Below, in pieces: positions 49,813 to 59,928 of a stretch of DNA of 64,000 bases (positions are counted from its first letter, which is position 1; every line of letters begins with the position of its first letter). The position numbers and the translations under genes were made by a program. This DNA is from Labilibaculum sp. (GTDB taxonomy: Bacteria > Bacteroidota > Bacteroidia > Bacteroidales > Marinifilaceae): assembly GCF_963664555.1 (NCBI RefSeq), contig NZ_OY761461.1:2666001-2730000 (forward strand), read 5' to 3'. The notes below the pieces were generated by a model. It had not been told where the DNA came from and searched no databases. It was given only the letters and a program-made list of their open reading frames with translations.

Positions 49813-50979
49813 TTATCTAATTTTCTTGAATGATTTATTGACTACATCCGTGAGCCTTTTAAAAACATCTTCTTCACTTCCTAATCCATCTACAATTTCA
49901 AATTTGTCCTGTTTGGAGTAATAGTTACTTACTTTTATACTTCTCTTTTCAAATTGCTCTAATCTGTGAATAATGATATCGGTATCATCGTAAAGTCTTT
50001 TGCCTTCCGTTTTTCCTCTGTAGGTTAAACGTTTAATCGACTCAAGAGTAGAAACATCCAAATTAATGGATGTAGTTACAATTGAACCAAGTTTTCTTAA
50101 TAAACCATCAAGAATGTATGCCTGAACAATTGTTCGGGGAAATCCCTTAAAAATAAAACCTTTGGCATCAGGATGCTTGCGAATTTGCCTTTCAATTAGT
50201 CGAATAGCAATTTCATCAGGAACAATATCTCCTTTTTCCATATAGGTTTTTGCACTTTGTCCCATTTCTGTGTCTTTTTTAATTTCCTGACGCATCAAAT
50301 GACCTGTTGAAATGTATTCGAGATTAAATTGTTCGGCTAATTTTCTTCCCTGAGTTCCTTTTCCTGATCCAGGAGGACCTAGTAAAACCAAGTTAATCCA
50401 TGATTTTTGAAGGGTCTGGTCGACCACTGAAGTTAATCGTTCAAAAATTTGGTCAATACCACCCAAGCCATCAATACCATGGTATATTTCTTTCTCCTTG
50501 TAAAAATTTGCAACAGGAGCTGTTTTGGTATCATATTCTTTTAACCGAACACTAATTACTTCCTCTGTATCATCTGATCGATTCTCTTTTTTTGCACGAT
50601 CCAGCAAACGGTTGCGGAGTTGATCCGTTGGAACCTCTAAACTTAGCATACAATCAAGTTTAGTATTCATTTTTAATAGCAGGCCTTCAAGAATATAGGC
50701 TTGTACAGTTGTTCTTGGAAATCCATCAAAAAGAAAGCCATTTACCTCAGTATCGGTTTGAATTCGTTCTTCCATGATTTGAACGATAATTTCATCGGGA
50801 ACAAGTCCTCCCCTTTTGATAATGTCTTTTGCTTGCAGACCCAACTCGGTTCCTTCGGCAATCTCACTTCTTAGAATATCTCCTGTTGATATGTAAGCAA
50901 GATTGTATTTCTCGATAAGCATCTTTGATTGAGTTCCTTTACCTGCTCCAGGTGGGCCAAAAAGTGCAATATTTAACAT
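49813..50979 (-). CDS. adk: Tandem (double) adenylate kinase
   Basis: The 388-aa protein is two adenylate kinase domains in one frame, twice the usual length. Domain 1 (1-190) has the P-loop GPPGAGKGT, DGFPRT and a short lid with RAKKENRSDD. Domain 2 (about 195-388) has the P-loop GPPGSGKGT and GFPRT, but the preceding Asp, which positions Mg and nucleotide, is Lys (FIFKGFPRT). Both share a GFPRTxVQAYIL stretch, indicating internal duplication. I infer that domain 1 is catalytic, and domain 2 is impaired, regulatory or specific for another nucleotide. No frameshift is needed to explain it. Confidence 0.9.
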   Translation of the reverse strand: MLNIALFGPPGAGKGTQSKMLIEKYNLAYISTGDILRSEIAEGTELGLQAKDIIKRGGLVPDEIIVQIMEERIQTDTEVNGFLFDGFPRTTVQAYILEGLLLKMNTKLDCMLSLEVPTDQLRNRLLDRAKKENRSDDTEEVISVRLKEYDTKTAPVANFYKEKEIYHGIDGLGGIDQIFERLTSVVDQTLQKSWINLVLLGPPGSGKGTQGRKLAEQFNLEYISTGHLMRQEIKKDTEMGQSAKTYMEKGDIVPDEIAIRLIERQIRKHPDAKGFIFKGFPRTIVQAYILDGLLRKLGSIVTTSINLDVSTLESIKRLTYRGKTEGKRLYDDTDIIIHRLEQFEKRSIKVSNYYSKQDKFEIVDGLGSEEDVFKRLTDVVNKSFKKIR

Positions 50980-51074
50980 GTACTGAAATTTATATTTGTT
51001 ATGGTTGTAATTGATTCAAAAATAATAAAAATTTGATTTGATAAGAGGAATTAATACAAATGTTGCTCTTCGAA

Positions 51075-51449
51075 TTATTTAAGGAAAATCAGATATGAAA
51101 TCTTGTTGCAATTTAAATTTATAAAAGTGCTGAGAGCCCAACAGAATAGATGCAACAGTCCCAAAAAAAGAAAGGTTGGAAAAACAGGTCCGTTCCAAAA
51201 AGAATAATTCGCTATTGCAAAAAATATGTACCCACATATTAAAAGAAGGCTTCCTATAAATTCAAATTTCCATACAACTATTAATCCCATTAGCATTATA
51301 ACATTGGCTGAAAATAATTTGATTTCTTGTTCAGACATCAAATTTAAATCGGGAGAACCAATTTGGATTGCAAACCAAATAAAAAATAGGAATAAGAAAA
51401 TTCCTAAAAAACGTGCAATCCAACGAAGTATGGTAATGAATAGTTTCAA
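51075..51449 (-). CDS. Small four-helix membrane protein of unknown function
   Basis: The 124-aa protein has about four hydrophobic segments (residues 5-30, 45-60, 64-82, 90-110), including FLGIFLFLFFIWFAIQIG. The start is a TTG at 51449 with AAGGA six bases upstream. No earlier ATG exists, and the next in-frame ATG would cut away the first helix. It lies upstream of adk with no obvious terminator. No family assigned. Confidence 0.55.
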   Translation of the reverse strand: MKLFITILRWIARFLGIFLFLFFIWFAIQIGSPDLNLMSEQEIKLFSANVIMLMGLIVVWKFEFIGSLLLICGYIFFAIANYSFWNGPVFPTFLFLGLLHLFCWALSTFINLNCNKISYLIFLK

Positions 51450-51671
51450 GTCTTATCCTTTTTACGATTTGGAAAATTTTTAAATATGCTTTTATCAAAT
51501 ATAGCCGAATTAATATGTAATTGGAAATTACGGCACTAGAATAATTCAAAAAAGGAAACCTGAGGATCAAACAAACGATGTAGTCTGCTGAATATTAGTT
51601 GATTTAAATTGACATTCTTCTTGTAATGTCTTATATTTTATTTAGAGAATAATCCACTTAAATATATAGTT

Positions 51672-52073
51672 ATGAAGGCTGATTATTTATGTCCAAAATG
51701 CAGAACCTATCTTAATGTTGGAGATCAAATTGTAATTTCTGCTAAAAATGAGAAAGGTTATAAAGGGATTCTATTATTTAGTATTCATTTAGGAGATTAT
51801 GAGATTAAAAAGCATTCTAATTTTGATATAGAAAAGAATGAGAGCCTCAGTATGTTCTGTCCTTGTTGTCATAAAAGTTTAAGACATCCGATGGTACACA
51901 AAAATATTTTCAAAATATTGATGCAGGATGCAGAAGATCAGGAATATGAAATTCTATTCTCGGGTGTGTACGGAGAAAGATGTACCTATCAAATTAGTGA
52001 GAAAAAAGTGAGTTCTTTTGGAAAAGATGCTGGAAAATATATCAATTTCACAAATCTAATTAATATGTCCTAG
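51672..52073 (+). CDS. Zn-ribbon-like protein of unknown function
   Basis: The 133-aa protein has two CxxC knuckles, CPKC (residues 7-10) and CPCC (about 63-66). Together they can bind one zinc. A C-terminal beta-rich region follows (YEILFSGVYGERCTYQI). It has no signal peptide. Stand-alone plus-strand gene between divergent minus genes. I do not know a function; nucleic-acid or protein binding would fit a zinc ribbon. Confidence 0.6.
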   Translation: MKADYLCPKCRTYLNVGDQIVISAKNEKGYKGILLFSIHLGDYEIKKHSNFDIEKNESLSMFCPCCHKSLRHPMVHKNIFKILMQDAEDQEYEILFSGVYGERCTYQISEKKVSSFGKDAGKYINFTNLINMS

Positions 52074-52113
52074 ACATGTTTAAATCAAGCATGATGGAAT
52101 ATTATTCTATCGT

Positions 52114-52719
52114 TTAATATTTTAATACGGGCAGCGATATTTTAAAACGAATACAGATTATTCTTATAATTATTATACAGGCAATGGTTATGAATTGATT
52201 TAGTGAAGAGGCAACACCAAGAGAATTGAGAGCAATAAAAAGAATTCCTCCAATCAAACAAGCTACGGCATAAATTTCTTTTCGGAAAATTAAAGGGATA
52301 TCATTGCAAAGAGTATCTCTAATAACACCTCCCATTACTGCCGAAAATAAACCCATTATTATGGATAAAAAAGGATGTATTCCTAAGTTTAAGGATTTTT
52401 CTATGCCTATAATGGTAAACACCCCGATACCTATTGTATCGAACAAAAAGAGAGTCCGTTTTAAAGTCATGATGTGCTTTTTGAAAAGAAAAGTCAGCGC
52501 AACACCAATAGATATAACTATTAGGTAATTGATGTCACTGATCCAACCAACTGGAAAATTTCCCAGAATCACATCGCGAAGCGTTCCACCTCCTATCGCA
52601 GTAATAAAGCCGGTAAAGTAGGCACCAAAAAGGTCGAGTTTTTTATTTGCAGCAGACAGTGTGCCACTAATAGCAAATACAAGAGTTCCTAATAAATCTA
52701 ATCCGTATAAGATCGTCAT
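52114..52719 (-). CDS. TRIC cation channel family (UPF0126) membrane protein
   Basis: About 201 aa with seven hydrophobic helices in two UPF0126 repeats. Repeat 1 has GTLVFAISGTLSA and IGGGTLRDVILG; repeat 2 has GVFTIIGIEKS and VMGGVIRDTLCND. The GGGTxRD and GGVxRD motifs identify the family of prokaryotic TRIC homologues (YicG/YadS type). Start set at ATG 52719; the frame extends to a TTG at 52743. Ion specificity is unknown. Confidence 0.88.
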   Translation of the reverse strand: MTILYGLDLLGTLVFAISGTLSAANKKLDLFGAYFTGFITAIGGGTLRDVILGNFPVGWISDINYLIVISIGVALTFLFKKHIMTLKRTLFLFDTIGIGVFTIIGIEKSLNLGIHPFLSIIMGLFSAVMGGVIRDTLCNDIPLIFRKEIYAVACLIGGILFIALNSLGVASSLNQFITIACIIIIRIICIRFKISLPVLKY

Positions 52720-52768
52720 AGTCAAATTTATAATTTTGCACAAAAATCGATAAAATAATCGAATAGAA

Positions 52769-52800
52769 AAAAGGATGAGATTTAATTAAATCTCATCCTT
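52769..52800 (-). terminator. Terminator after maeB
   Basis: A 30-bp perfect palindrome centred on TTTAATTAAA with arms AAGGATGAGA / TCTCATCCTT. On the minus strand it is followed by TTTTTT. Confidence 0.85.
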
Positions 52801-52821
52801 GACTAATAAATATTCTAATTG

Positions 52822-55083
52822 TTATGATTGAGCATCAACAACTGCTATGGCAGTCATATTAATAATTTCACGAACAGAACAACCCATTGGAATAATATGA
52901 AATGGTTTTGCTGTTCCTAATAAAATTGGTCCAATATTTTCTGATCCATCTAAATCCTTCATTAATTTATAGGCAATATTTCCGGAACTTAGATTTGGAA
53001 ATATAATGGTATTAACATCTTTTCCTTTAATTTTTGTAAAGCCAAATGTTTGATCTCTTAAATTCTTATCAAGAGCAAAGTTCAACTGCATTTCCCCATC
53101 TATAAGTAAATCAGGATGATTTGCGTGTAGTTTTGAGATTGCTTTGTTAACTTTTACAGGACTTCCCTTTCTTACTGATCCAAAATTAGAGTAGGATACC
53201 ATAGCCATTACCGGTTCGATATTAAAAGTTTTTAAGGCTCGGGCAGTACTCAATGTTGTGTCAACTAACGAATCTGATGTAGGTTCTGCATTAACAGTGG
53301 TATCTGCAAAAAACAGAGGTCCTTTTTTCGTCATGATAATATTCATGCCAACCAAAGTTTTCATGCCATCTTCAATACCAATTACTTTACTTGCAACTTT
53401 TAGTGCTTCAAAGTAGCGTGTTGCATATCCGGAGATAAAAGCGTCAGCATCACCATTTTCAACCATCATTGCTCCAAAATAGTTGCGATCGAACATTTTT
53501 TCGACAGCCTCTTTATGAGTTAGACCTTTACGACTTCTTTTTTCACACAAAACATCTGCGTAATGATTCCTTCTTCCTGCTTCTGCCTGAGAACGGATAT
53601 CGATAATTTCAGCTCCGTTAAGATCCAATTCATTTTCCTGTATTATTCTTTGGATATTTTCGGGATTACCCAAAATAATGGGCTTTGCAATTCCATCCTG
53701 AAGAACAATTTGAGCTGCTTTTAAAACATTGAAATTATTTCCTTCGGCAAAAACCACACGTTTTGGGTTGCATTTTGCTTTGTCAAAAATAGTTCTGATC
53801 AATTCATTTTCAGTTCCCAAGCGTTGTTTTAACTCTTCGGAATACGCATCCCAATCGGTAATTACTTTTCGGGCAACACCCGATTCTACTGCTGCTTTAG
53901 CAACTGCAACCGCTACACTTGACACCAAACGTGGGTCCATTGCTTTTGGGATAATGTAATGACGGCCAAATATAATATTTGATTCATTATAAGCCGCATG
54001 TACAGATTCCGGAACAGGCTCTTTTGCCAGTTTTGCAATAGCATGAACCGAAGCGATTTTCATCTCTTCATTAATTGTACTTGCCCGAACATCTAAAGCA
54101 CCTCTGAATATATATGGAAATCCCAGAACATTATTAATTTGGTTTGGATAATCAGAACGACCTGTGGCAACAATTACCCCTTCTTTGGATTCAATAGCCT
54201 CATTGTAATTAATTTCAGGATCTGGATTTGCCAACGCAAATACAACAGGATAATCAGCCATGGAAATTACCATTTCCTTATTTACAATTCCTCCAATGGA
54301 TAATCCTAAAAACACATCAGCTCCAACCAAGGCTTGTTCCAATGTGTCAATATCACGATCAGTTATGAATTGTTTTTTCTGACTGTTTAAATCGGTTCTT
54401 TTTTTATTAATCACTCCACGACTGTCACACATAATTATATTTTCTGGTTTAACGCCAAGAGAAATATATAATTTTGTACATGAAACAGCGGCAGCACCCG
54501 CTCCATTAACGACTACAGAAATATTTTCAATTTTCTTTTTGTTAATTTCTAAAGCATTTAATAATCCTGCTGCTGAAATAATGGCCGTTCCGTGCTGATC
54601 ATCATGCATAACAGGAATATCCAACTCATTTTTTAAGCGTTGTTCTATTTCGAAGCATTCAGGAGCTTTGATATCTTCAAGGTTTATTCCGCCAAAAGTT
54701 GGGGCAATCGCTTTAACAGTTTCAACGAATTTATTTACATCAGTTGCATCTACTTCAATATCGAATACGTCGATATCTGCAAATATTTTGAATAACAAAC
54801 CTTTTCCTTCCATTACAGGTTTGCCAGCTAGTGCACCAATATTTCCTAATCCCAAGACAGCTGTACCATTAGAAATAACAGCTACAAGATTTCCTTTTGC
54901 TGTATATTTGTATGCATTCTCAGGATCTTTTTCGATTTCCAGACATGGTTCTGCAACCCCAGGGCTGTAGGCCAAAGCTAAATCTCGTTGAGTTCTATAT
55001 GGTTTTGTAGGAATCACTTCAATTTTACCAGGACGCCCCTCAGAGTGGTATTTTAAAGCATCGGTATTGCTGTTTTTTGACAT
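52822..55083 (-). CDS. maeB: NADP-dependent malic enzyme (malic enzyme-PTA fusion)
   Basis: Oxidatively decarboxylates malate to pyruvate, giving NADPH. The 753-aa protein has an N-terminal malic enzyme ([26 protein letters not shown], nucleotide motif [10 protein letters not shown]) and a C-terminal phosphotransacetylase-like domain from about residue 430. That domain often works in allosteric control by acetyl-CoA and acyl-phosphates instead of catalysis. Length is normal for MaeB. Confidence 0.95.
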   Translation of the reverse strand: MSKNSNTDALKYHSEGRPGKIEVIPTKPYRTQRDLALAYSPGVAEPCLEIEKDPENAYKYTAKGNLVAVISNGTAVLGLGNIGALAGKPVMEGKGLLFKIFADIDVFDIEVDATDVNKFVETVKAIAPTFGGINLEDIKAPECFEIEQRLKNELDIPVMHDDQHGTAIISAAGLLNALEINKKKIENISVVVNGAGAAAVSCTKLYISLGVKPENIIMCDSRGVINKKRTDLNSQKKQFITDRDIDTLEQALVGADVFLGLSIGGIVNKEMVISMADYPVVFALANPDPEINYNEAIESKEGVIVATGRSDYPNQINNVLGFPYIFRGALDVRASTINEEMKIASVHAIAKLAKEPVPESVHAAYNESNIIFGRHYIIPKAMDPRLVSSVAVAVAKAAVESGVARKVITDWDAYSEELKQRLGTENELIRTIFDKAKCNPKRVVFAEGNNFNVLKAAQIVLQDGIAKPIILGNPENIQRIIQENELDLNGAEIIDIRSQAEAGRRNHYADVLCEKRSRKGLTHKEAVEKMFDRNYFGAMMVENGDADAFISGYATRYFEALKVASKVIGIEDGMKTLVGMNIIMTKKGPLFFADTTVNAEPTSDSLVDTTLSTARALKTFNIEPVMAMVSYSNFGSVRKGSPVKVNKAISKLHANHPDLLIDGEMQLNFALDKNLRDQTFGFTKIKGKDVNTIIFPNLSSGNIAYKLMKDLDGSENIGPILLGTAKPFHIIPMGCSVREIINMTAIAVVDAQS

Positions 55084-55471
55084 TATTATTAGTGTTTTGT
55101 TAAATTATTGAATCAATAGTTTACTATTTGTTGTTTAGGCACAAAGATGGGAATTATTGTCTCGGATTAATGTGCGAAACGCTTCAAAATAATTATGAAA
55201 TCAGTATTTAACTGGAACTCTATTGATTAGAATAAATGAAAAATAAAGGAAAATTTCTAGATTTATGCAATCGGATCATTACATATGGAATTGAAGTTTG
55301 GTTTTATTCTAATTATTAGTAATAAGTATGAGAATTTATTTTGAATGATAAAATAATTTTACCCGAGGATTCTCAACTTCTATACCTTTTTCACTTTTAG
55401 AGAATATTTCTATTTTTTAAGGCTTTCCTGATGGAGCTTTAAAATTCGATATTGGATCTGAAGGCAAATAA
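55084..55471. other. Intergenic region upstream of maeB
   Basis: Nearly 390 bp, AT-rich, with no gene recognised. A CATCTTTG box (one mismatch to TAnnTTTG) on the minus strand at 55142-55149 could be part of the maeB promoter. Confidence 0.35.
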
Positions 55472-55500
55472 AAAGGGATACCCAATAAAGGTATCCCCGT
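55472..55500 (-). terminator. Terminator after the TPR gene at 55526
   Basis: GGGATACC / GGTATCCC stem with a T5 tail on the minus strand. Confidence 0.8.
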
Positions 55501-55525
55501 TTAATTATATTTGTATAAGAAATTA

Positions 55526-56257
55526 CTACAACAAACCTTTGATCGTTGTAATTGTAGAAGTAACATCTTCTCTGGCTGGCGCGATTACTTTTACTTTGTT
55601 TAATTCCACAATTGCTTTTTGAAAGTAAGTTTTCGCTTTTGCAGATTCTGCTTTATAATTTTCAGGTTCTGTATTTGCAGTAGGAGTTGCAGCTTGCATA
55701 ATTTTAGCACCTTTGTTATAGTACAATGTTCCTAAACTAAACAATGCGTCAGCTTGTAATTTAGATTTTACGTTACCGGCTTTTTTGTATAAATCTTCTG
55801 CAGCTTCAAAATTATTAGCTTTTTGAGCACTTTGTCCTTCAAGTAAATAATGCTTTGCAAGTTCGGAAACCAATTTTGAGTTTTTTGTTGGACAAGCAGC
55901 GATGCCTTCATTTAAAGTCACAATCATATCCGCATATTTTTTCTGGCTTTTTAGAGCTTTAGCTTTGTACTGATATGCAATTGATGTTTTGTATTTATTT
56001 TCAATTGATTGACCAAAATACTGTTCCGCTTTCGCGTAATTTTTCAATTTAATTGCACAATACCCTAAATTAAAAACCAATGCAGGATCTTTTTCAGTGT
56101 CTTCAGCAGCCAAATATTTTTCGTAGTTTACAAGAGCTGTTTTATAATCTTTAGATTTCAGAGCGGTATTGCCATCATTTTTAAATTGCGCTGCTGATTG
56201 AGCAAACACGCCAACTGCACTAAAACAAATCGCAAGAATCAGAATAAATTTTTTCAT
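55526..56257 (-). CDS. Periplasmic TPR-repeat protein
   Basis: The 243-aa protein starts with a signal peptide (MKKFILILAICFSAVGVFA, cleavage before QS). Several TPR motifs follow, including GNTALKSKDYKTALVNYEKY and LGYCAIKLKNYAKAEQYFG. Lys/Ala-rich, with no catalytic motif. It resembles the TPR protein at 45522 in architecture but is shorter. Role unknown, probably envelope-associated scaffold. Confidence 0.8.
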   Translation of the reverse strand: MKKFILILAICFSAVGVFAQSAAQFKNDGNTALKSKDYKTALVNYEKYLAAEDTEKDPALVFNLGYCAIKLKNYAKAEQYFGQSIENKYKTSIAYQYKAKALKSQKKYADMIVTLNEGIAACPTKNSKLVSELAKHYLLEGQSAQKANNFEAAEDLYKKAGNVKSKLQADALFSLGTLYYNKGAKIMQAATPTANTEPENYKAESAKAKTYFQKAIVELNKVKVIAPAREDVTSTITTIKGLL

Positions 56258-56383
56258 ACTAAATTACTTTTATGATTAATTAAATAATTGATTTTCTTTT
56301 AAAATAAGCCTAAAAATAACGATTTCATATAAAAATCAAATAAAAATAACGAAAAAATATTATTCAATATTTTTTTACTCAAT

Positions 56384-57226
56384 TTATATCGCCTGAGATA
56401 GTTGAATTACCTCCTCAACAAAATAATCGTTTTTAATGATATAAGAATCATATTTCGTTAAGTCGTTACTTTCGATTAATTGTTTAAGTTTGTCAGTATA
56501 TACATCTCCTATTTCTGAATATCTATTAAGCAGAGGAATTAGTTCAAAAGGTTTTTCAGATGTATATCTTTCTTGTCTAAATTCTTCATAAGCATTCACT
56601 CTGGCAATTGTTTCAAAGTAATCGTTTACTGACTCTTCGATAGATGCATAACTTCTTACATAAATACTCGTTGAATCTCTTCCTATAAGCGCTTGTATCC
56701 GGTTTTCTCCTGCATCATAAGACCATATGCCAAAAACATTATTGCCTTTTTTAAAAAAGCGTGACGATCCCCAACCTGATTCTAATGCCGCTTGTCCTAA
56801 CACGATACTTGCAGGATGTGGTTTCAGTCTTATTTTTAATTCTGACATTTCATTGCAATTGTAGGTTTCAAACAATTTGAAAAGAAAAAGACTATCCTTT
56901 TTCATCATCATTGGGTGCGTAAGCAACCAATCTTCGATGTGTTCTACTCTTTTAATCTTTTGATATAGAGAATGTTGACAAATCAGTATGGATGGCAATA
57001 CCATCTCTACAAACTTTGTTTTTTTTTCATCAACGGGTAATTCTCTTAACGAAACTACTTTAGTATAGATATAAGGGGTAACGCAAGAGTCGTTAATTGC
57101 ATGCACATCCTCCATATTCTCAATTACCGCAAATTGAGGCTGAATAGATATTTGAGTGAAGGTGCTGGATTTTTTGCAACTTACAAGAATAAATAAGCTA
57201 AGAATGGAAAGAATTACAACGCGCAT
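56384..57226 (-). CDS. Lipoprotein with Bax-like glucosaminidase domain
   Basis: A 280-aa protein. The N-terminus is a lipoprotein signal (MRVVILSILSLFILVSC, Cys17 lipobox LVSC). The C-terminal half is a glucosaminidase (LYZ2/Bax) domain: QAALESGWGSSRFFKKGNNVFGIW with catalytic Glu in ALESGWG (residues about 148-171), and YASIEESVNDYF. It should cleave beta-1,4 bonds after GlcNAc in peptidoglycan at the envelope. Regulatory details are not visible. Confidence 0.88.
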   Translation of the reverse strand: MRVVILSILSLFILVSCKKSSTFTQISIQPQFAVIENMEDVHAINDSCVTPYIYTKVVSLRELPVDEKKTKFVEMVLPSILICQHSLYQKIKRVEHIEDWLLTHPMMMKKDSLFLFKLFETYNCNEMSELKIRLKPHPASIVLGQAALESGWGSSRFFKKGNNVFGIWSYDAGENRIQALIGRDSTSIYVRSYASIEESVNDYFETIARVNAYEEFRQERYTSEKPFELIPLLNRYSEIGDVYTDKLKQLIESNDLTKYDSYIIKNDYFVEEVIQLSQAI

Positions 57227-57479
57227 TATTTGTTATTATTATTTTGGGATTGCTAAAATAACAATTTCTTATTCAGAACTAGCTTTTAAACATTTTAAAT
57301 AAGATAAAACCAATGAAATACAAGACTTCAATGTACAAAATCTGTTTTTTTTTTTATCAATCTCCACGCTTTGGAACTAAGTGCAAAAACCTATATTAAA
57401 ATATTTACGTGTGTTTTTTTCGGGTTTGGGTGTAGCTGACTGTGCTAATATCAGCTCGTATTCAATGCAATGGGAACAA
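57227..57479. other. Intergenic region upstream of the glucosaminidase gene
   Basis: No gene seen. A short inverted repeat AGCTGA / TCAGCT (57434-57456) is the only structure noticed. Confidence 0.35.
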
Positions 57480-57513
57480 AAAAAAATCAGAAATAAACTT
57501 ATCTCTGATTTCA
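57480..57513 (-). terminator. Terminator after the cob cluster
   Basis: On the minus strand AAATCAGAGATAA / TTATTTCTGATTT with one mismatch, followed by a run of T. It marks the end of the operon beyond cobC. Confidence 0.75.
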
Positions 57514-57537
57514 ATCTATTTTGGAGGATTTGCACTT

Positions 57538-58074
57538 TTATTTTGAGATCGACATAACTGTTATATCACCAAAATCTGCTGCAGGCTCGTTAAAAGAATC
57601 TTCTAATTTAATGTTCTTTTCTATAGCATTTATTGTACGTATAACACCACCATGAGTAAAAACCGCTATTTTCTTACTGTCTTTTAGTTTGATTTCATTC
57701 CAAAATTCAAGGACCCGATCCCGAAGCATCACAAATGATTCTCCATTTGAACATTTCTTATTTACAAAATCTTCCATCCAGACCGGGAATAATGGATCTT
57801 TAATTTCGTCCCAAACTTTTCCTTCCCAATCTCCAAAGTTCAATTCCATTAATCGTTTATCCTCAATTACCTGGTCTCCGAATATGTCAATGGCTAATTT
57901 TTTGGCTCTTAATAACGGGCTTGATACAATAAAATCAAATTCAATACCTTTCAACTGATTTTTTACAGCTTCCAATTCTTCTTCATAACTTTCTGCTAAA
58001 TCAACATCCTTTTGTCCATAGCAAACACCTTGCTCAACATTTACTTTTGTATGTCTGATTAAATATATTTCCAT
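57538..58074 (-). CDS. cobC: Alpha-ribazole phosphatase (histidine phosphatase family)
   Basis: The 178-aa protein starts MEIYLIRHTKVN with the RHT phospho-histidine motif. It has a second His in FTHGGVIR and a conserved Glu in LMELNFGDWEG, as in CobC/phosphoglycerate-mutase-like phosphatases. CobC removes the phosphate from alpha-ribazole-5'-phosphate or from cobamide phosphate. The family alone is broad; the assignment rests on position, one base after cobS at the end of the cob cluster. Confidence 0.85.
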   Translation of the reverse strand: MEIYLIRHTKVNVEQGVCYGQKDVDLAESYEEELEAVKNQLKGIEFDFIVSSPLLRAKKLAIDIFGDQVIEDKRLMELNFGDWEGKVWDEIKDPLFPVWMEDFVNKKCSNGESFVMLRDRVLEFWNEIKLKDSKKIAVFTHGGVIRTINAIEKNIKLEDSFNEPAADFGDITVMSISK

Positions 58075-58075
58075 T

Positions 58076-58837
58076 TTATAAAACTTGATTAATAATTACC
58101 ATATAGGATAAATAAAATACGATTTCACAAACCTGCTGTGTGGCACCAATGCAATCGCCGGTAAAACCACCTATCCATTTATCATAATATCTGCCTAACA
58201 ATACTTTGCATAAATAAACGGGAATTAAAATCAGGAAAAACTTTACACTTCCTAATAAGGCCAAAGGCAATATTCCTGTAAGAATTGTGAAAATTAAATT
58301 TCTGGTTGATAGTTTCTGGGAATAATCTTTTGCCTTTGAATTCTCGGTTCGGGCATATTGGTGTGTATTTACCAGAGTAGCTGCAAACATTCTTGAAACT
58401 GAGTGAGCGGCAATTAATACCCAAGGCAAATTAGCAGCTGAAATTGAATACTGACAAAAGAACTTTGTCATCACCAGAAAAATAATACCTGTAACTCCAA
58501 ATGCACCAATTAAGGAATCCTTCATGATTTCAAGGATTCGCTCTCGCGTCCAGCCTCCTCCAAAGCCATCGCAAACATCCATAAAACCATCCTCATGCAA
58601 TGCTCCAGTAATCAGCACTGTGCCCCCCATACTTAGCATTACCGATAAATTAAAAGGGAAAACCAAATTGGCAAGATAAAAAACCAAACCTGCCAGCCCA
58701 CCAATAATTGTACCTGAAATGGGGAAATATTTGATAGCTTCATGTTGATATTCCTTCTCAAACCGAGCCCATTTAGGAAATGGAATTCTTGTAAAAAAGG
58801 ATAATCCAGTAAAGAATATGTCAATTTCTCTTCTCAT
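58076..58837 (-). CDS. cobS: Adenosylcobinamide-GDP ribazoletransferase (cobalamin synthase)
   Basis: Integral membrane enzyme joining adenosylcobinamide-GDP with alpha-ribazole(-5'-P), the final assembly step. The 253-aa protein has about six membrane segments, the N-terminal FFTRIPFPKW and the metal-binding HEDGFMDVCDGFGG, equivalent to the canonical HEDGLADTADG. Its ATG directly abuts the cobT stop, so cobT and cobS are translationally coupled. Confidence 0.94.
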   Translation of the reverse strand: MRREIDIFFTGLSFFTRIPFPKWARFEKEYQHEAIKYFPISGTIIGGLAGLVFYLANLVFPFNLSVMLSMGGTVLITGALHEDGFMDVCDGFGGGWTRERILEIMKDSLIGAFGVTGIIFLVMTKFFCQYSISAANLPWVLIAAHSVSRMFAATLVNTHQYARTENSKAKDYSQKLSTRNLIFTILTGILPLALLGSVKFFLILIPVYLCKVLLGRYYDKWIGGFTGDCIGATQQVCEIVFYLSYMVIINQVL

Positions 58838-59887
58838 CTATGCCTGTGAAATTTGATCGCTGTTACTTACTCCAGCATCTTCGAAACTAGCCATTTGGTT
58901 TAGGAAATTTACTGCCGATTCAATAATTGGGTAGGCAACGGCGGCTCCTGTGCCCTCGCCTAAGCGCATTCCTAAATCGAGGATTGGATCAGCTTTTAAA
59001 TAGTTAAGCATATGCTTGTGTCCATTCTCATTTGACTTGTGCGTAAATATACAATATTCCAGAATCTCAGGATTTATTATTGATGCCACTAAAAGCGCGG
59101 AGCTAATAATAAAACCATCAACCATAATTACCATTTTCAATTCAGCAGCTTTTAACATTGCTCCAACAATCATCACAATTTCGAAGCCCCCAAAATAAGT
59201 TATGATATTTTCAACAGACTTATCGCCATTGTAATTTTTAACAGCTTTTTTTAGTATTTCATACTTCTTTTTTAAACCTTCATCATCCCATCCGGTACCA
59301 CGGCCAACACATTCTTTTAAATTTACATCGGCTAAAATATGCAATAAAATGGCTGCTGACGATGTGTTGCCAATACCCATTTCACCAAAACCGATAATGT
59401 TTGAACCTTCACGGTACATCTTATCGCAAAGATCTGAACCCCGCTTGATTGCCGTTTTAAATTGTTCCGGAGTCATTGCCGATTCATTCAAATAACTTTT
59501 TGTTCCGTAATCAACTTTTGCGTTAATCACTCCGGAACTTTTGTCGAAATCGAAGTTTACACCAGCATCAATAATTCTGATATCTATGTTATTCTGACGG
59601 GCAAAAACATTAATTGCTGCACCGCCATTAAGAAAATTAGCAACCATTTGCCAGGTAACTTCTTGTGGGTAAGGACTAACACCATCAAGGGCAATTCCAT
59701 GATCTGCAGCAAACACCATGATAGTCGGTTGTTTTAATTCCGGACTCAATGTGTTTTGAATACATCCAATTTTTACTGCCAATTTTTCTAAAACGCCTAA
59801 GGATCCAATTGGTTTTGTTTTTAAATCAATTTTTTGTTGAAGTTGTTCCGCCAATTCGTTGTTAGGTTTACTTATATTGAAATTCAT
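58838..59887 (-). CDS. cobT: Nicotinate-nucleotide-dimethylbenzimidazole phosphoribosyltransferase, copy 1
   Basis: Activates the lower-ligand base by transferring ribose phosphate from nicotinate mononucleotide. The 349-aa protein has KTKPIGSLGVLE, ADHGI, the base-pocket segment SPYPQEVTWQ (71-80), GEMGIGNTSSA (Glu169) and the catalytic region RLGEGTGAA with Glu311. It keeps all canonical CobT motifs. A second, diverged CobT gene lies 41 bp upstream, and cobS directly follows. The natural base cannot be deduced. Confidence 0.93.
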   Translation of the reverse strand: MNFNISKPNNELAEQLQQKIDLKTKPIGSLGVLEKLAVKIGCIQNTLSPELKQPTIMVFAADHGIALDGVSPYPQEVTWQMVANFLNGGAAINVFARQNNIDIRIIDAGVNFDFDKSSGVINAKVDYGTKSYLNESAMTPEQFKTAIKRGSDLCDKMYREGSNIIGFGEMGIGNTSSAAILLHILADVNLKECVGRGTGWDDEGLKKKYEILKKAVKNYNGDKSVENIITYFGGFEIVMIVGAMLKAAELKMVIMVDGFIISSALLVASIINPEILEYCIFTHKSNENGHKHMLNYLKADPILDLGMRLGEGTGAAVAYPIIESAVNFLNQMASFEDAGVSNSDQISQA

Positions 59888-59928
59888 GGATTCGATTTTT
59901 TTAAAATGTAAAATTAAATATAAAACAA

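Noticed and set aside
49813..50979. Two adk genes joined by sequencing error
   Set aside because: The junction is in frame, both halves are full-length and clearly diverged, and the second half has no plausible start of its own at the junction.
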